Counted from the first letter of the stretch, positions 27,169-37,078 are shown. The stretch: DNA of 64,000 bases from JAHEKD01 sp965215945 (GCA_965215945.1 CBDCFC010000008.1:7989-71988), one strand, 5' to 3'. Numbers and translations are program-made. Notes: generated from the sequence alone by a model not told the origin.

Positions 27169-27241
27169 TTTCCCTGATCCTAGTGAGTTAAAAAATTCAG
27201 GGCAACAAATAGAAACCGCACCCATGAATATGAGCACGAAA

Positions 27242-27378
27242 CATTCTCTTCCATCCGGACTATGACCGTCGGCTTCGGAAATCTCACCGAATCTGCTGAC
27301 CCTGCCTAAAACAGGCGCTCGCGGGCTTACAAAATATTTTGTTTACCCGCCGGTGGGGAATTTCGCCCCGCCCTGAGA
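27242..27378 (-). promoter_or_regulatory. FMN riboswitch (RFN element)
   Basis: Read on the minus strand, the conserved blocks of the RFN element appear in order: AGGGCGGGGCGAAATTCCCC, ACCGGCGGGTAA, AGCCCGCGAGCGCC, GGTCAGCAGATTCGGTGAGA, TTCCGAAGCCGACGGT and CATAGTCCGGATGGAAGAGA. FMN binding normally stops expression of the downstream riboflavin gene, here ribH, whose ATG is about 75 bases further on. A C-rich and U-poor expression platform suggests translational control, but I did not resolve the alternative structure. Confidence 0.95.
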
Positions 27379-27391
27379 ATCTATGTATTTA

Positions 27392-27420
27392 AGTATATGT
27401 TTGAAATTAATTCAGAACAA
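27392..27420 (-). promoter_or_regulatory. Probable sigma-70 promoter of the FMN riboswitch-ribH transcript
   Basis: On the minus strand a TTGTTC (27415-27420) and a TATACT (27392-27397) are 17 bases apart, just upstream of the riboswitch. Spacing and -10 sequence fit a sigma-70 promoter. Confidence 0.5.
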
Positions 27421-27436
27421 TAGTTAGTTTATTTTT

Positions 27437-28931
27437 CTAACTCCTTTGTCTAGCAAGAATTGATAGCAGTATTCCCACCAGCAGCAGTGATAACAACACA
27501 CTCAAGATTAGCTTATGGCCCCAAACCGAAAAGGGCGTTGTACCCGTTCGAGCCGCAGCTTGTGCTTCTAGCACAGCAGTTTCGAATTGTGGTGCGATAC
27601 TATGGATATTTCCCCTGATGATCAATGATTGAGGACAAAACCATTGTTTGACACTCTGATCAACGTGCGCTCATTTTCTATGGCCCGCATTTGAGCCATT
27701 TGCAGGCGCTGGTGCGGTGCCAGGGAATCGCCAAACCAGGCGTCTTCACTGACATTCACTAACAAATTAGCTTCAGGTAAAACTTCGCCGAATTACGTTG
27801 GCAAAAGCATCTTCATAACAGATCGATACACCAATTTTTACACCTTCTATTTCTATTGGCTGTTGTGGTTGTTTATAAGCACTGAAATCAGACATAGGAA
27901 TGTGTAAATAATTCAGTAACCATTGAAGCATAAATTTCAACGGTAGAAATTCACCAAACGGCACCAGGTGAATTTTTCTGTAAACACCCATCTTGCCGTT
28001 TAGCTGCATTGATAACACTGAGTTATAAAGTTGTTCTTTTGCGCTATCTTGTTCGACGATGCCAAACATGACAGCCTTATTGTTCGTCTGACTAATATCA
28101 CGCCAAAAACCATCCGGTAATTCGCCAGCCAATAATGGCGCTGCGGCTTCCGGCCAGATAACCAGATCGGCTTGACTGCCCTGTTGACTCAAAGAAATGT
28201 ACTTGTCTAATATTTCAGTGGTTTTATTCGGATTCCATTTATCCCAAATACTGACGTTACCCTGCACCAGTTTGACTGCCAATGTTTTTTGAGCATCCTG
28301 AGTCCATTGTGGTTGTGAGATAAAATACGTCGTTAGCGCAATAATACACAGGCCGACTATTGATACTAAAATTCGTTTATAAAGTAACAATAACAACAAA
28401 CATGTGACTAACATCACCAGCAAGCTAACCAGATAGACGCCGCCTATCGGTGCCCATGACGCTAAACTATTTCCTGTCTGACTATAGCCTGCCGCCAACC
28501 AGGGCAAACCGGTAAACAACCATTCACGAATCCATTCGGCTATAACCCAAAGAGGTGTAATAACAAAAATCAATCTTGCAAAATAAGGCTGTGATCGAAA
28601 CTGATGTTGAAGCAAGCCGACGGTTGCCGGGAATAAAGCCAAAGCCATTACCAGTAAAAACACTGCAAACCCGGCTAAAAATGGTGCCATGTTGCCGAAT
28701 GTATTCAGGCTGACGTACATCCACGATACACCGGCACCAAACTGACCCAAACCAAAAAGCCAACCGATCAAAAAAACCTGTTTGTTAGTTTCAGCATTGA
28801 GCCATAACCAAAACAAGCAACCTGACGAAATAAAGATTAAATGGGAAAAATTCAAATGGAGCAAAGGCAAATACAAAAACGACTCCAGACGATAAAGCCA
28901 ATAACATCTGCCATGCTTTACTAAGCGCCAC
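27437..28931 (-). pseudogene. lnt: Apolipoprotein N-acyltransferase Lnt, broken by about four frameshifts
   Basis: Lnt adds the third acyl chain to lipoproteins at the periplasmic face of the inner membrane. Reading from GTG 28931, an N-terminal part (VVFVFAFAPFEF) changes frame near 28846-28850. A long open part (27773-28876) then carries the nitrilase domain with VIWPEAAAPLL (Glu), the RKIHLVPFGEFLP segment (Lys) and IGVSICYEDAF (Cys), the full catalytic triad. Frame breaks near 27787, 27635 and 27609 separate the conserved NVSEDAWFGDSLAPHQRLQM block and the last membrane helix. Each can be repaired by removing one base. It is convergent with nothing; corC lies just upstream. Confidence 0.85.
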
Positions 28932-28950
28932 GGTTTTATCTGAATAGCTA

Positions 28951-29784
28951 CTATTTTATCAATTTGAGCAGATGAACTCTTCGACTATCTGCGTTCAGAA
29001 CTTCAAATTGCAAAGATTGAAGCGTGATTAATTCCCCTCTTTTTGGCATATGCCCGGCTTTTGCAATGATCAAACCTCCAATCGTATCGTAATCCCGATC
29101 CACCTAAAATCTGTCTCAAAACGCTCGTTAAAATCCTCTATGGGTAATCTGGCTTTAATAATAAACTCACTTTCACCATGGCACAAAATCATGTTTTCCT
29201 CTTCGTCGATATCGTGTTCATCTTCGATATCACCGACGATTTGTTCAATCACATCTTCGATAGTGACCAAACCGTCAACGCCGCCGTACTCATCAACGAC
29301 AATCGCCATATGGTTTCGATTTTCCTGAAATTCAGACAGCAGAACATTTAAGCGTTTGCTATCCGGAATAAAAATCGCCGGGCGTAATACATCTTTAATG
29401 TTAAATTCTTCCTCATTATGATGAAAATATCTGAGCAAATCTTTAGCCAGCAAGATTCCAAACCACCTTATCCCGATCACCGTCATCAATCACCGGGAAA
29501 GCGTGAATGCGACGATTCGATTAAAATCGGCAAAAAATCTTCCGGATCATCGTCCTTATTCACCACCACCATTTGCGCTCTTGGAATCATAACGTGCCGC
29601 ACACGCAGTTCCGAAACCTGGAAGACACGTTCAATCGTATCCATCGATTCCTGATCGATCAATGCTTTTGATTTAGCTTCCTTGATGACCTCTAATAATT
29701 CCTCGCGTGTTTCCGGATCACGTTGAAAAACCGATTGAACTTTGTCCCATAGTGAGGGCTTTTTGTTCAGTCCATTTCACTCAT
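28951..29784 (-). pseudogene. corC: Magnesium/cobalt efflux-type CBS protein CorC, broken by frameshifts
   Basis: Reconstructed from ATG 29784, the protein carries a short N terminus, PSLWDKVQSVFQRDPETREE, two CBS motifs (VRHVMIPRAQMVVV; HMAIVVDEYGGVDGLVTIED) and a C-terminal CorC/HlyC transporter-associated domain (DYDTIGGLIIAKAGHMPKRG). The frame breaks near 29772, 29495, 29461 and 29105. The longest unbroken part is 29070-29489. The place between ybeY and lnt is the standard one for corC. The clustering of breaks here and in lnt points to a common cause. Confidence 0.85.
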
Positions 29785-29799
29785 TGTGCGACAACCTGA

Positions 29800-30246
29800 T
29801 TACGGATCATCGTATCCCAATTCACTCATGATTTTCTGCTCCATAATTTCCATTTCGTTTTGCTTCTGCTCCCCATCGTGCGTCATTCCCAATAAATGCA
29901 AAGTGCCATGAACCAACATGTGTGCCCATCGGCTTTTAACGGATTTATTAAACTCTTCTGCCTCACGTCGAATGACAAATGGGCACAAGACAATATCACC
30001 GATAAAGTTACTGTTAACCCATTGTGGCAAATCACTTGGAAAAGACAGCACGTTTGTGCATTTGTCTTTACATCGATATTGTTTATTTAATGATTGAATA
30101 GTTTGTGCATCGACTATTTGCACATGAATTTCAGCATTGCTGCGACCAACGGCTCGACGCACATGATCGACCATTACCTGGATCAATCTCGGTTCGGGAA
30201 CGTCTTCGTCGTCTGATTCAATGGTGATGGTAATGCTATCGTCCAT
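29800..30246 (-). CDS. ybeY: Endoribonuclease YbeY
   Basis: YbeY is a zinc-dependent RNase needed for 16S rRNA maturation and ribosome quality control. The three-His metal site is intact in HGTLHLLGMTHDGE near the C terminus, and the conserved TNVLSFP segment is present. I choose ATG 30246 (MDDSITITIES), giving 148 residues; an upstream in-frame start at 30291 lies inside ybeZ. The chosen start overlaps the end of ybeZ by 11 bases, consistent with coupled translation. Confidence 0.93.
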   Translation of the reverse strand: MDDSITITIESDDEDVPEPRLIQVMVDHVRRAVGRSNAEIHVQIVDAQTIQSLNKQYRCKDKCTNVLSFPSDLPQWVNSNFIGDIVLCPFVIRREAEEFNKSVKSRWAHMLVHGTLHLLGMTHDGEQKQNEMEIMEQKIMSELGYDDP

Positions 30247-31219
30247 TTTCTGTAACATCCTCATCGTCATGTGAGTCATAAGCGGTAACAATTCGTTGGA
30301 CTAATGGATGGCGGACAACATCTTCAGGCTTAAAGTAAGTGAAACTAATTCCATCGATATCTTTAAGTACACGACTGGCATGTTTCAAACCGGATTCAAT
30401 AGACTTAGGCAAATCGATTTGAGTGACATCACCCGTGACGACAGCCTTTGAACCAAAACCGATTCGGGTGAGCAGCATTTTCATTTGCTCCTTTGTGGTG
30501 TTTTGACCCTCATCAAGAATCACAAACGAGTCATTTAATGTACGTCCACGCATATAGGCCAACGGTGCCAATTCAATAACGTTCCTTTCCATTAAACGCG
30601 CCACTTTTTCAAAGCCAAACATTTCGTAAAGCGCATCGTATAAAGGCCGCAAATACGGATCGACTTTTTGGCCAATGTCCCCCGGCAAAAAGCCCAGTCT
30701 TTCTCCTGCTTCAACGGCCGGTCTCACTAAAACAATTCGCTTAACTTCGTCCTGGTTAAGTGCTTGCGCTGCACAAGCTACCGCTAAAAAAGTTTTACCC
30801 GTACCCGCTGGGCCGATACCAAAATTGATATCCCGGGTCAGAATTTGTCTTAAGTAATAGCGCTGGTTAACGCTTTGGCCATGAATTTTTGACCTTGGCG
30901 TAGAAATGACAAGGCGCGCTTTTTCTCTGTCATCCTCCTCTTCAACAGAACTCACATCAGTTAATGTCATATGCACTTGCTCGGCAGTAATTGTGTTTTG
31001 CTCGTTAATCTTTGAATACAGGGTCTGTAATACATCACGAGCTTTATTGGCCTCGTGTTGATCACCATTAATACTAAAAAGATTTCCTTTTGAAATAATC
31101 TTAACATCGAGGTGGCCTTCAATCTGTTTGAGATTTGAATTCAACTCTCCGCAGAGTGCGGCTAGGCGTGAGTTGTCAGCTGGATTGAGGGCGAAAGTTG
31201 TCGAGGTCTGTTGACTCAA
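30236..31219 (-). CDS. ybeZ: PhoH-like ATPase YbeZ
   Basis: A 327-residue protein with a short KH-like N-terminal region and a PhoH ATPase domain. Walker A (GPAGTGKTFLA, near residue 138) and the Walker B-like FVILDEGQNT are present. YbeZ associates with YbeY and is thought to act in ribosome and RNA metabolism. Despite the PhoH family name nothing here links it to the phosphate regulon. It lies between miaB and ybeY as in E. coli. Confidence 0.93.
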   Translation of the reverse strand: MSQQTSTTFALNPADNSRLAALCGELNSNLKQIEGHLDVKIISKGNLFSINGDQHEANKARDVLQTLYSKINEQNTITAEQVHMTLTDVSSVEEEDDREKARLVISTPRSKIHGQSVNQRYYLRQILTRDINFGIGPAGTGKTFLAVACAAQALNQDEVKRIVLVRPAVEAGERLGFLPGDIGQKVDPYLRPLYDALYEMFGFEKVARLMERNVIELAPLAYMRGRTLNDSFVILDEGQNTTKEQMKMLLTRIGFGSKAVVTGDVTQIDLPKSIESGLKHASRVLKDIDGISFTYFKPEDVVRHPLVQRIVTAYDSHDDEDVTENGR

Positions 31220-31261
31220 CTTATTCTAGTAAGGTTGTACATAGGATAATTATGCGGCAGT

Positions 31262-32632
31262 TCAGGCTGTTGCTGCAAGCTTGATTTTCAAATTTTTGTC
31301 ATCTTGGAATGGCACTATCACACCGCGCAACGAATTAGTCAATGCTTCAGTAATTTTAACCTGTGTAAATTGACCGATCAGTGCTTCGCTTCCATCAAAA
31401 TTAACAACTCGGTTATTTTCAGTCCGGCCTGCAACCTGATTCGAATCTTTTTTCGAAACACCGTCAACTAACACCGGCTGAACACTACCCACCATGTTCT
31501 GACTGATTTCAGCTGCCATTTCTAATATCCGTTGTTGCAGTGTATATAAACGACGCTGTTTGACTGCCATCGGCACGTCGTCAGGCAAGCTTGAAGCTGG
31601 CGTGCCTGGCCTGGGACTGTAGATAAAACTAAAGCTATGATCGTAACCGATTGTTTCAATCAAATTCATGGTCGCTTGAAAATCCTCATTTGTCTCGCCG
31701 GGAAAACCAATAATAAAGTCCGAAGACAAACTGATATCAGGACGATAGCGACGCAATTTTTTAATAATCTCAATATACTGCTCGGCAGTATAGTTGCGTT
31801 TCATTAATTTCAAGATGCGATCAGATCCACTTTGTACCGGCAGATGTAAATGATTTACCAACTTCGGTAAATCTTTATAAGCGCGGATTAAATCATCGCT
31901 AAATTCCACCGGATGCGATGTGGTGTAGCGAATACGATCAACGCCATCGATTTCGGCCACAAAATATAGTAATGCGGCAAAATCGATTTCTGCACCATCA
32001 TGCGTTTTACCGCGATAGGCATTAACATTTTGACCTAACAGATTGACTTCCCGCACGCCTTGCTCGGCCAGTTCAAAAATTTCAGTAATTACATCATCGA
32101 AGGGGCGCGAAAACTCCTCGCCGCGGGTATAGGGCACTACACAGAAAGTACAGTATTTGCTACAGCCTTCCATGATGGACACAAATGCCTTTACACCATC
32201 CACACGAGGCGGCGGCAGGTTGTCGAATTTTTCAATTTCAGGAAAAGTGATATCGACTTTCGATTGTTTGTCTTTCAAGACAGAATCGTACATCTGTGGT
32301 AAACGGTGATAGGTTTGCGGTCCAAATACCAAATCGACATAAGGCGCACGTTTCATAATCAACTCGCCTTCCTGGCTGGCCACACAACCACCTACACCAA
32401 TAACTAAATCTGGATTGTCATCCTTCCAGTTTTTCCAGCGGCCTAATTGAGAGAAAACTTTTTCCTGCGCCTTCTCACGCACCGAACAGGTATTCAGTAA
32501 TAACAGGTCGGCTTCTTCAGCCATCCCGGTTTTCTCAAAACCATGCGACACAGCCAATAAATCCTGCATACGATCAGAGTCGTACTCATTCATTTGGCAA
32601 CCAAAAGTTTTGATAAACAGTTTTTTAGCCAT
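31262..32632 (-). CDS. miaB: tRNA-2-methylthio-N6-isopentenyladenosine synthase MiaB
   Basis: MiaB is a radical SAM methylthiotransferase that modifies A37 of tRNAs reading UNN codons. The 456-residue protein has the N-terminal UPF0004 domain with three cluster Cys (TFGCQMNEYDS, NTCSVREKA, GGCVASQEG), the radical SAM triad CSKYCTFC near residue 155, and a C-terminal TRAM domain (residues about 375-440). All Cys residues needed for the two Fe-S clusters are present. Confidence 0.96.
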   Translation of the reverse strand: MAKKLFIKTFGCQMNEYDSDRMQDLLAVSHGFEKTGMAEEADLLLLNTCSVREKAQEKVFSQLGRWKNWKDDNPDLVIGVGGCVASQEGELIMKRAPYVDLVFGPQTYHRLPQMYDSVLKDKQSKVDITFPEIEKFDNLPPPRVDGVKAFVSIMEGCSKYCTFCVVPYTRGEEFSRPFDDVITEIFELAEQGVREVNLLGQNVNAYRGKTHDGAEIDFAALLYFVAEIDGVDRIRYTTSHPVEFSDDLIRAYKDLPKLVNHLHLPVQSGSDRILKLMKRNYTAEQYIEIIKKLRRYRPDISLSSDFIIGFPGETNEDFQATMNLIETIGYDHSFSFIYSPRPGTPASSLPDDVPMAVKQRRLYTLQQRILEMAAEISQNMVGSVQPVLVDGVSKKDSNQVAGRTENNRVVNFDGSEALIGQFTQVKITEALTNSLRGVIVPFQDDKNLKIKLAATA

Positions 32633-32790
32633 CTCGTCAGGCGTGTTTGAAAAAGGAAAGCGATTATAACGCTAAACATCTGATTTTGAAAAACATTATC
32701 CAATAATGTTTTGTGAAAAAGTTAACAGACTTTGCGCTGATAATAGCTTTGAATAGGGACACACAAAAAATAATAACAAAGGTGTGAACA

Positions 32791-33441
32791 ATGAATATTG
32801 CCATTTTTGGATGGGCAGGAGCCTCAACAAAGCATTTATCAAAATATACGGCTTTATTTGAGCGTATTGGTGCAGAAAATATCTATCTGGAAAAGCTGGA
32901 CATGAAAAAATCTTATTCGTACAAGGGTTGGCAGAGCATGCGCCTGAACCCACCAGACTGGGCAAATGAGTCGATTGATGTAGCTATCATGTTTTCCGGT
33001 GGCGTGTTTCCTTATGTTAATTATAGAATCGCAAAAAAAGAGTTTCGACCCCAAAAACTAATCTTTGATAGTGGTTTGTTTTTTCCTACACCGCTGCAAA
33101 TTACCAACTTTATCAAGCATCTAATTCCTGCTCCTTATCGCATGGCTTTTCCATCCGGGCTGGCCAATTTCACAGTCGATAATTACTGGCGTATAGAAAA
33201 TTACAATTGGAAACAACGGCTCGCCGACTATGAGCAACAATTCTGTTGTGACGCAAAAAAACTAATCATCAACAGCAAAGATGACCCGTTTATTATCCGC
33301 ACTGACCTAGAAAGATTTTTAAGAAATTATAGCGGCGGTGAAATTAACGAGCATTTGTTTGATAAATCCGCTCACGTTCAGCACTATCGACATCATCCTC
33401 GTGAGTACATTAAACTGGTTAAAAAATTCATTAATTCTTAG
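32791..33441 (+). CDS. TMEM53/DUF829-like alpha/beta-hydrolase family protein
   Basis: A 216-residue cytoplasmic protein. It begins IAIFGWAGASTKHLSKY, where DUF829 proteins have a strand followed by a GWxG turn. The MFSGGVFPY segment occupies the nucleophile-elbow position. Near the end are the elements of an alpha/beta hydrolase: KLIINSKDDPFI (acid position) and FDKSAHVQHYRHHPREYI (His position). The function of these proteins is poorly known. It has its own RBS (AAGG) and stands alone, divergent from miaB. Confidence 0.65.
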   Translation: MNIAIFGWAGASTKHLSKYTALFERIGAENIYLEKLDMKKSYSYKGWQSMRLNPPDWANESIDVAIMFSGGVFPYVNYRIAKKEFRPQKLIFDSGLFFPTPLQITNFIKHLIPAPYRMAFPSGLANFTVDNYWRIENYNWKQRLADYEQQFCCDAKKLIINSKDDPFIIRTDLERFLRNYSGGEINEHLFDKSAHVQHYRHHPREYIKLVKKFINS

Positions 33442-33507
33442 CCAATGCCGGATCACCCATAGCTGGACTGTGCAATAATAAAGTCTAAACAATCAGCACA
33501 GAAAAAG

Positions 33508-34236
33508 GTGAATATACTCGTTCTGCAACATATCAGGATTGAAGATCCTGGCTATATCAAGGATTTGATGCTCGCCGATGATTGTCAAATCACCACAGTC
33601 GAGTTGGATGAAAGTGAGCAAATCCCTGATGATTTCTTGGATTTTGATGCCATGTTTTGCATGGGTGGACCCATGGATACCTGGATGGAAGAGCAATATC
33701 CCTGGCTTACAATTGAGAAACAGAAAATACACGAATTCGTTATCGGTGCTGAAAAACCTTTCCTAGGTTTTTGTCTTGGCGCTCAATTGTTGGGGGAAGT
33801 TGTTGGCGGCAAAGTAATCAAATCTACACCACCAGAAATTGGCATACTTAATGTAGAGATGTTACAGAGCAAGTCTGATGATTTACTCTTCTCCTGCTAC
33901 CCTGATCAAATCAGGGCCCTGCAATGGCACTCCTGGGAAGTTACGGGCCTTGAGGCTAATAACGCAGTTACTCTGTTGGCCTCATCTGCGACAACCAAAT
34001 ACCAGATATTCAAATACAAAAATCATGCTTACGGGATTCAATTCCATATCGAAGTTAAAGATGACACCGTTGCTCAATGGGGTTGCGTACCGGAATATAA
34101 GTCGGCACTTGAAGATACTCTTGGTGCCAACGCTCTAGAGGAATTCAGAATAAAAACGGCATCGAGTCTTGCCGATATGAATCGTTATTCGAAATTGCTT
34201 TATGAAAATTTCAAACTATTGGTCAAAACAGCGTAG
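33508..34236 (+). CDS. Class I glutamine amidotransferase-like protein
   Basis: A 242-residue single-domain protein of the GMP-synthase-like GATase1 group. The nucleophile Cys is in FLGFCLGAQLLGE (near residue 90), and the His-x-Glu pair is in YGIQFHIEV (near residue 178). The N-terminal MGGPMDTWMEEQYPWL segment is typical of this group of stand-alone amidotransferases. Start is GTG at 33508. No obvious synthetase partner is adjacent, so its acceptor substrate is unknown. Its 3' end overlaps the converging AlkB-like gene by 21 bases. Confidence 0.8.
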   Translation: MNILVLQHIRIEDPGYIKDLMLADDCQITTVELDESEQIPDDFLDFDAMFCMGGPMDTWMEEQYPWLTIEKQKIHEFVIGAEKPFLGFCLGAQLLGEVVGGKVIKSTPPEIGILNVEMLQSKSDDLLFSCYPDQIRALQWHSWEVTGLEANNAVTLLASSATTKYQIFKYKNHAYGIQFHIEVKDDTVAQWGCVPEYKSALEDTLGANALEEFRIKTASSLADMNRYSKLLYENFKLLVKTA

Positions 34237-34833
34237 CGTAATTGAAATTCGCTTTTCTTGATAACGTTTAAGCTTTGGCACTTCATGCTTGTAGTGCTGG
34301 TTGGTTGCCAGGGAGATAATCAAAATATCACCATCATTCACTTCAATGTCTTTATAACCATTGCCATGAACGGGTCTAAATCGTGTAATTCGGCCCCCTC
34401 CCAGTGAAATCATGACGATTTGGCTATCTTCAATTAAACCAACATGGCTATCGCGATGTGCACCAATATAATGACCGAACTCAGCGTCATACCAATTCAA
34501 TAACATGCCATTGAGATTTGGATCAATTTTCTTTTGCCCCCACTCAAGGTAGGGTTTTAGCGACTTCGGAATTGCTAGTGCCTTACTTGGTTTACCGGAA
34601 AAATAATAATCACGACCATAAGCCTGTTGCCACCGTGGCAACTTAACCTGACGGCCATGTAAAAAAATGCTTGGAAAATCTTCAGGGTGAAGTTGCCATA
34701 GCCGGTTAAAATTACTCGTTGAACCATATAAATTTTTGAGGAAGTCGCTGCCGCCATATACAGTGATTAGAATCCAGCGCAAGATAGTTTTCGTGTAAGC
34801 CCATCGATGGTTTGTTAAACTAAAATAATACAA
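34216..34833 (-). CDS. AlkB-like 2-oxoglutarate/Fe(II) oxygenase
   Basis: A 205-residue protein of the AlkB family, which oxidatively demethylates alkylated nucleic acids. The iron ligands are visible: His and Asp in YIGAHRDSHVG (near residue 126) and His in QHYKHEVPK (near 184), followed by RISITLR, whose Arg residues bind 2-oxoglutarate. The first 30 residues do not look like AlkB, so the true start may lie downstream, although no good ATG is available. The nucleotide-repair role is inferred from family. Confidence 0.85.
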   Translation of the reverse strand: MYYFSLTNHRWAYTKTILRWILITVYGGSDFLKNLYGSTSNFNRLWQLHPEDFPSIFLHGRQVKLPRWQQAYGRDYYFSGKPSKALAIPKSLKPYLEWGQKKIDPNLNGMLLNWYDAEFGHYIGAHRDSHVGLIEDSQIVMISLGGGRITRFRPVHGNGYKDIEVNDGDILIISLATNQHYKHEVPKLKRYQEKRISITLRCFDQ

Positions 34834-34862
34834 GCAAAGTAAAATACTAAAAGGAGATTATC

Positions 34863-35555
34863 ATGTCTTTTACACTCACTTCACACGGTCATGCCACTTT
34901 TACACTCGATACTGGTGAGCATAATTTAGTGATTGATCCTTTTTTTGCGCCGAATAACCCAGCTGCCGATATTGAGGTTTCGGCTGCCCAAGCTGACTTT
35001 ATTTTGATTACACACGGTCATGGTGATCATGTTGCCGATGCGGTTGAGCTGGCTAAAAACACCGGCGCGACTTGTATCAGCAATTTCGAAATCCAGGAAT
35101 GGCTGGTTAATCAAGGGATCGAAAAAGTTCATCCTCTGCATATTGGCGGTGGTAATCATTTCGATTTTGGCCACCTAAAATTAACCATCGCCCATCACGG
35201 CAGTATGTTGCCCGATGGCTCAAACGGTGGCAATCCTGCCGGCTTATTAATCACTCTAAAAGACGGCAAGCGAATTTATATTGCAGGCGATACAGCATTG
35301 ACCTACGACATGAAGCTGATTGGCGAGTCCGGAGGTGTCGATCTGGCAGTGTTACCTATTGGTGATAATTTTACTATGGGGCCCGATGATGCAGTTATGG
35401 CAGCAGAATTCTGTGGTGCCCGGCATGTTATCCCATGTCATTACAATACCTGGCCATTAATCGAACAGGATGCGCAAGCGTTTGCTGATGATTTAATGAA
35501 TAAAACCGGGACAAGCTCGACTTCACTCAAAACCGGTGAAAGTTATCAAGGGTAA
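34863..35555 (+). CDS. Metal-dependent hydrolase, UPF0173 metallo-beta-lactamase fold
   Basis: A 230-residue protein of the metallo-beta-lactamase superfamily. The metal site THGHGDHVADA lies near residue 51; further ligands are in IAHHGSMLPDG, YIAGDTALT and the C-terminal VIPCHYNTWP. This pattern and length match the UPF0173 group (YtkL-like), whose physiological substrate is unknown. It has a strong AAGGAG ribosome-binding site and is divergent from the AlkB-like gene. Confidence 0.87.
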   Translation: MSFTLTSHGHATFTLDTGEHNLVIDPFFAPNNPAADIEVSAAQADFILITHGHGDHVADAVELAKNTGATCISNFEIQEWLVNQGIEKVHPLHIGGGNHFDFGHLKLTIAHHGSMLPDGSNGGNPAGLLITLKDGKRIYIAGDTALTYDMKLIGESGGVDLAVLPIGDNFTMGPDDAVMAAEFCGARHVIPCHYNTWPLIEQDAQAFADDLMNKTGTSSTSLKTGESYQG

Positions 35556-35692
35556 TGGGCAATAATAAGAACAAGGGTATCCCAGAATAGCACTGCAAGT
35601 ATTCATCGGGAAATGAAACGGGCTTAAAATGATGTTGATTAAATCGGTACTTCCACTTCCCGGTGAATGACGTTAGTTACTAATCTTATCAG

Positions 35693-37078
35693 TTATGCCG
35701 TCACCACCCGCATAGCATTATCGATCGCGGTCACGATTTCATCGATATCATCTTTGGTGGCAATCAATGCCGGACTTAAGCACACCACGTTATTCAAATC
35801 TCTAAAGCTACGGTTAGTACGACCGATAATCACGCCCTGTTTCATGCACTCGGCACCGATACGCATTGGTACAGACTCATCAACTGGCTCTTTTGTTTGG
35901 CGATCCTTCACCAGTTCAAAACCAACGAATAACCCTTTACCTCTCACATCACCGATCATTTCATATTTGTCCATCAGTTCGTTTAAGCGGCCCAATAAAT
36001 ACTCACCTTGAATATTTACATTCTCTAACAAATTTTCCTCTTCAATGATCCTCATGTTTTCTAAAGCCGCCGCCGGACCACCGGCACAACCACCAAAAGT
36101 CGAGATGTCACGAAAATAACCCAAGCGATCAGAAGCATCTTCTTTGAATTGATTAAATACATCTTCCGTTGTCACCAGGCAAGAAATCGCCGCATAACCA
36201 CTGGCAACGCCTTTTGCCATAGTCACCATATCGGGTTGAAAGTTGAAGTGCTGATAACCAAACCACTTACCGGTGCGGCCTACTCCACAAACAACTTCAT
36301 CGATATGTAGTAACACGCCGTATTGATCACAGATTTCTCGAATGGTTTCAAAATAGCCTTCTGGGGGAACAATGACACCTCCACCTGCGGTAATCGGTTC
36401 TAAAACCACGCTACCAACCGTATCCGGCCCTTCGGCCAAAATGACTTTTTCCAATTCGCGTGCATACTTCTCGCCGTTGTAAATGTCCTCACCAGCATAA
36501 GGAGAACGGTAAGTACAACAATGCGGCATTTCTACAAAACCTGGTGTGTAGGGACCATATTGATCTTTGCGCTCAAGTTGCCCAGTTGAACTCAAAGCTG
36601 TAATGGTTGTACCGTGGTAGTCACGATCACGATAAATGATTTTGTGCTTTCGACCGCCAAATTTCATATGAGCAAGTTGACGAACCATTTTGTAGGCTTT
36701 TTCGTTGGCTTCAGAACCGGAATTAGAAAAGTAGACTCGGCTCATGCCTGGCATTTTCTCGACTAAACTTTTAGCAAACTTAGCACCCGGAACATTTCCC
36801 ATAGAATGAGCGAAATAACACATATCGACCAATTGCTCACGCACGGCATTGGCAATTCTCTCTCGACCATAACCAACATTGACTGTCCAAACCGCACCCG
36901 AGACCGCGTCAAGATATTCATTACCTTCGGCATCCCAAACACGCATGCCCTTACCCTTGACCATAACTTTGGGATTAGAATCTTCAAATGGCTTGTGCTG
37001 AGTTAAATGGTGCCAGACGTGTTGACGGTCATCACTGACAATTTCTTCAGTATCAATATCATGAGTATCCAAGTTCAT
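35693..37078 (-). CDS. tpa: Class III aminotransferase, probably taurine-pyruvate aminotransferase
   Basis: A 461-residue PLP enzyme. The Schiff-base Lys is in VTMAKGVASGYAAIS (near residue 290), the PLP Asp in LLHIDEVVCGVGRTG, and the phosphate loop in SNSGSEANEKAYK. The segments KHVWHHL-like (QHVWHHLTQHKPFE), AVSGAVWTVNVGYGRE and YRDRDYHGTTITALS closely recall taurine-pyruvate aminotransferases, which give sulfoacetaldehyde and alanine. No sulfoacetaldehyde acetyltransferase is adjacent, so another omega-amino acid substrate remains possible. The class is certain; the substrate is inferred. Confidence 0.75.
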   Translation of the reverse strand: MNLDTHDIDTEEIVSDDRQHVWHHLTQHKPFEDSNPKVMVKGKGMRVWDAEGNEYLDAVSGAVWTVNVGYGRERIANAVREQLVDMCYFAHSMGNVPGAKFAKSLVEKMPGMSRVYFSNSGSEANEKAYKMVRQLAHMKFGGRKHKIIYRDRDYHGTTITALSSTGQLERKDQYGPYTPGFVEMPHCCTYRSPYAGEDIYNGEKYARELEKVILAEGPDTVGSVVLEPITAGGGVIVPPEGYFETIREICDQYGVLLHIDEVVCGVGRTGKWFGYQHFNFQPDMVTMAKGVASGYAAISCLVTTEDVFNQFKEDASDRLGYFRDISTFGGCAGGPAAALENMRIIEEENLLENVNIQGEYLLGRLNELMDKYEMIGDVRGKGLFVGFELVKDRQTKEPVDESVPMRIGAECMKQGVIIGRTNRSFRDLNNVVCLSPALIATKDDIDEIVTAIDNAMRVVTA

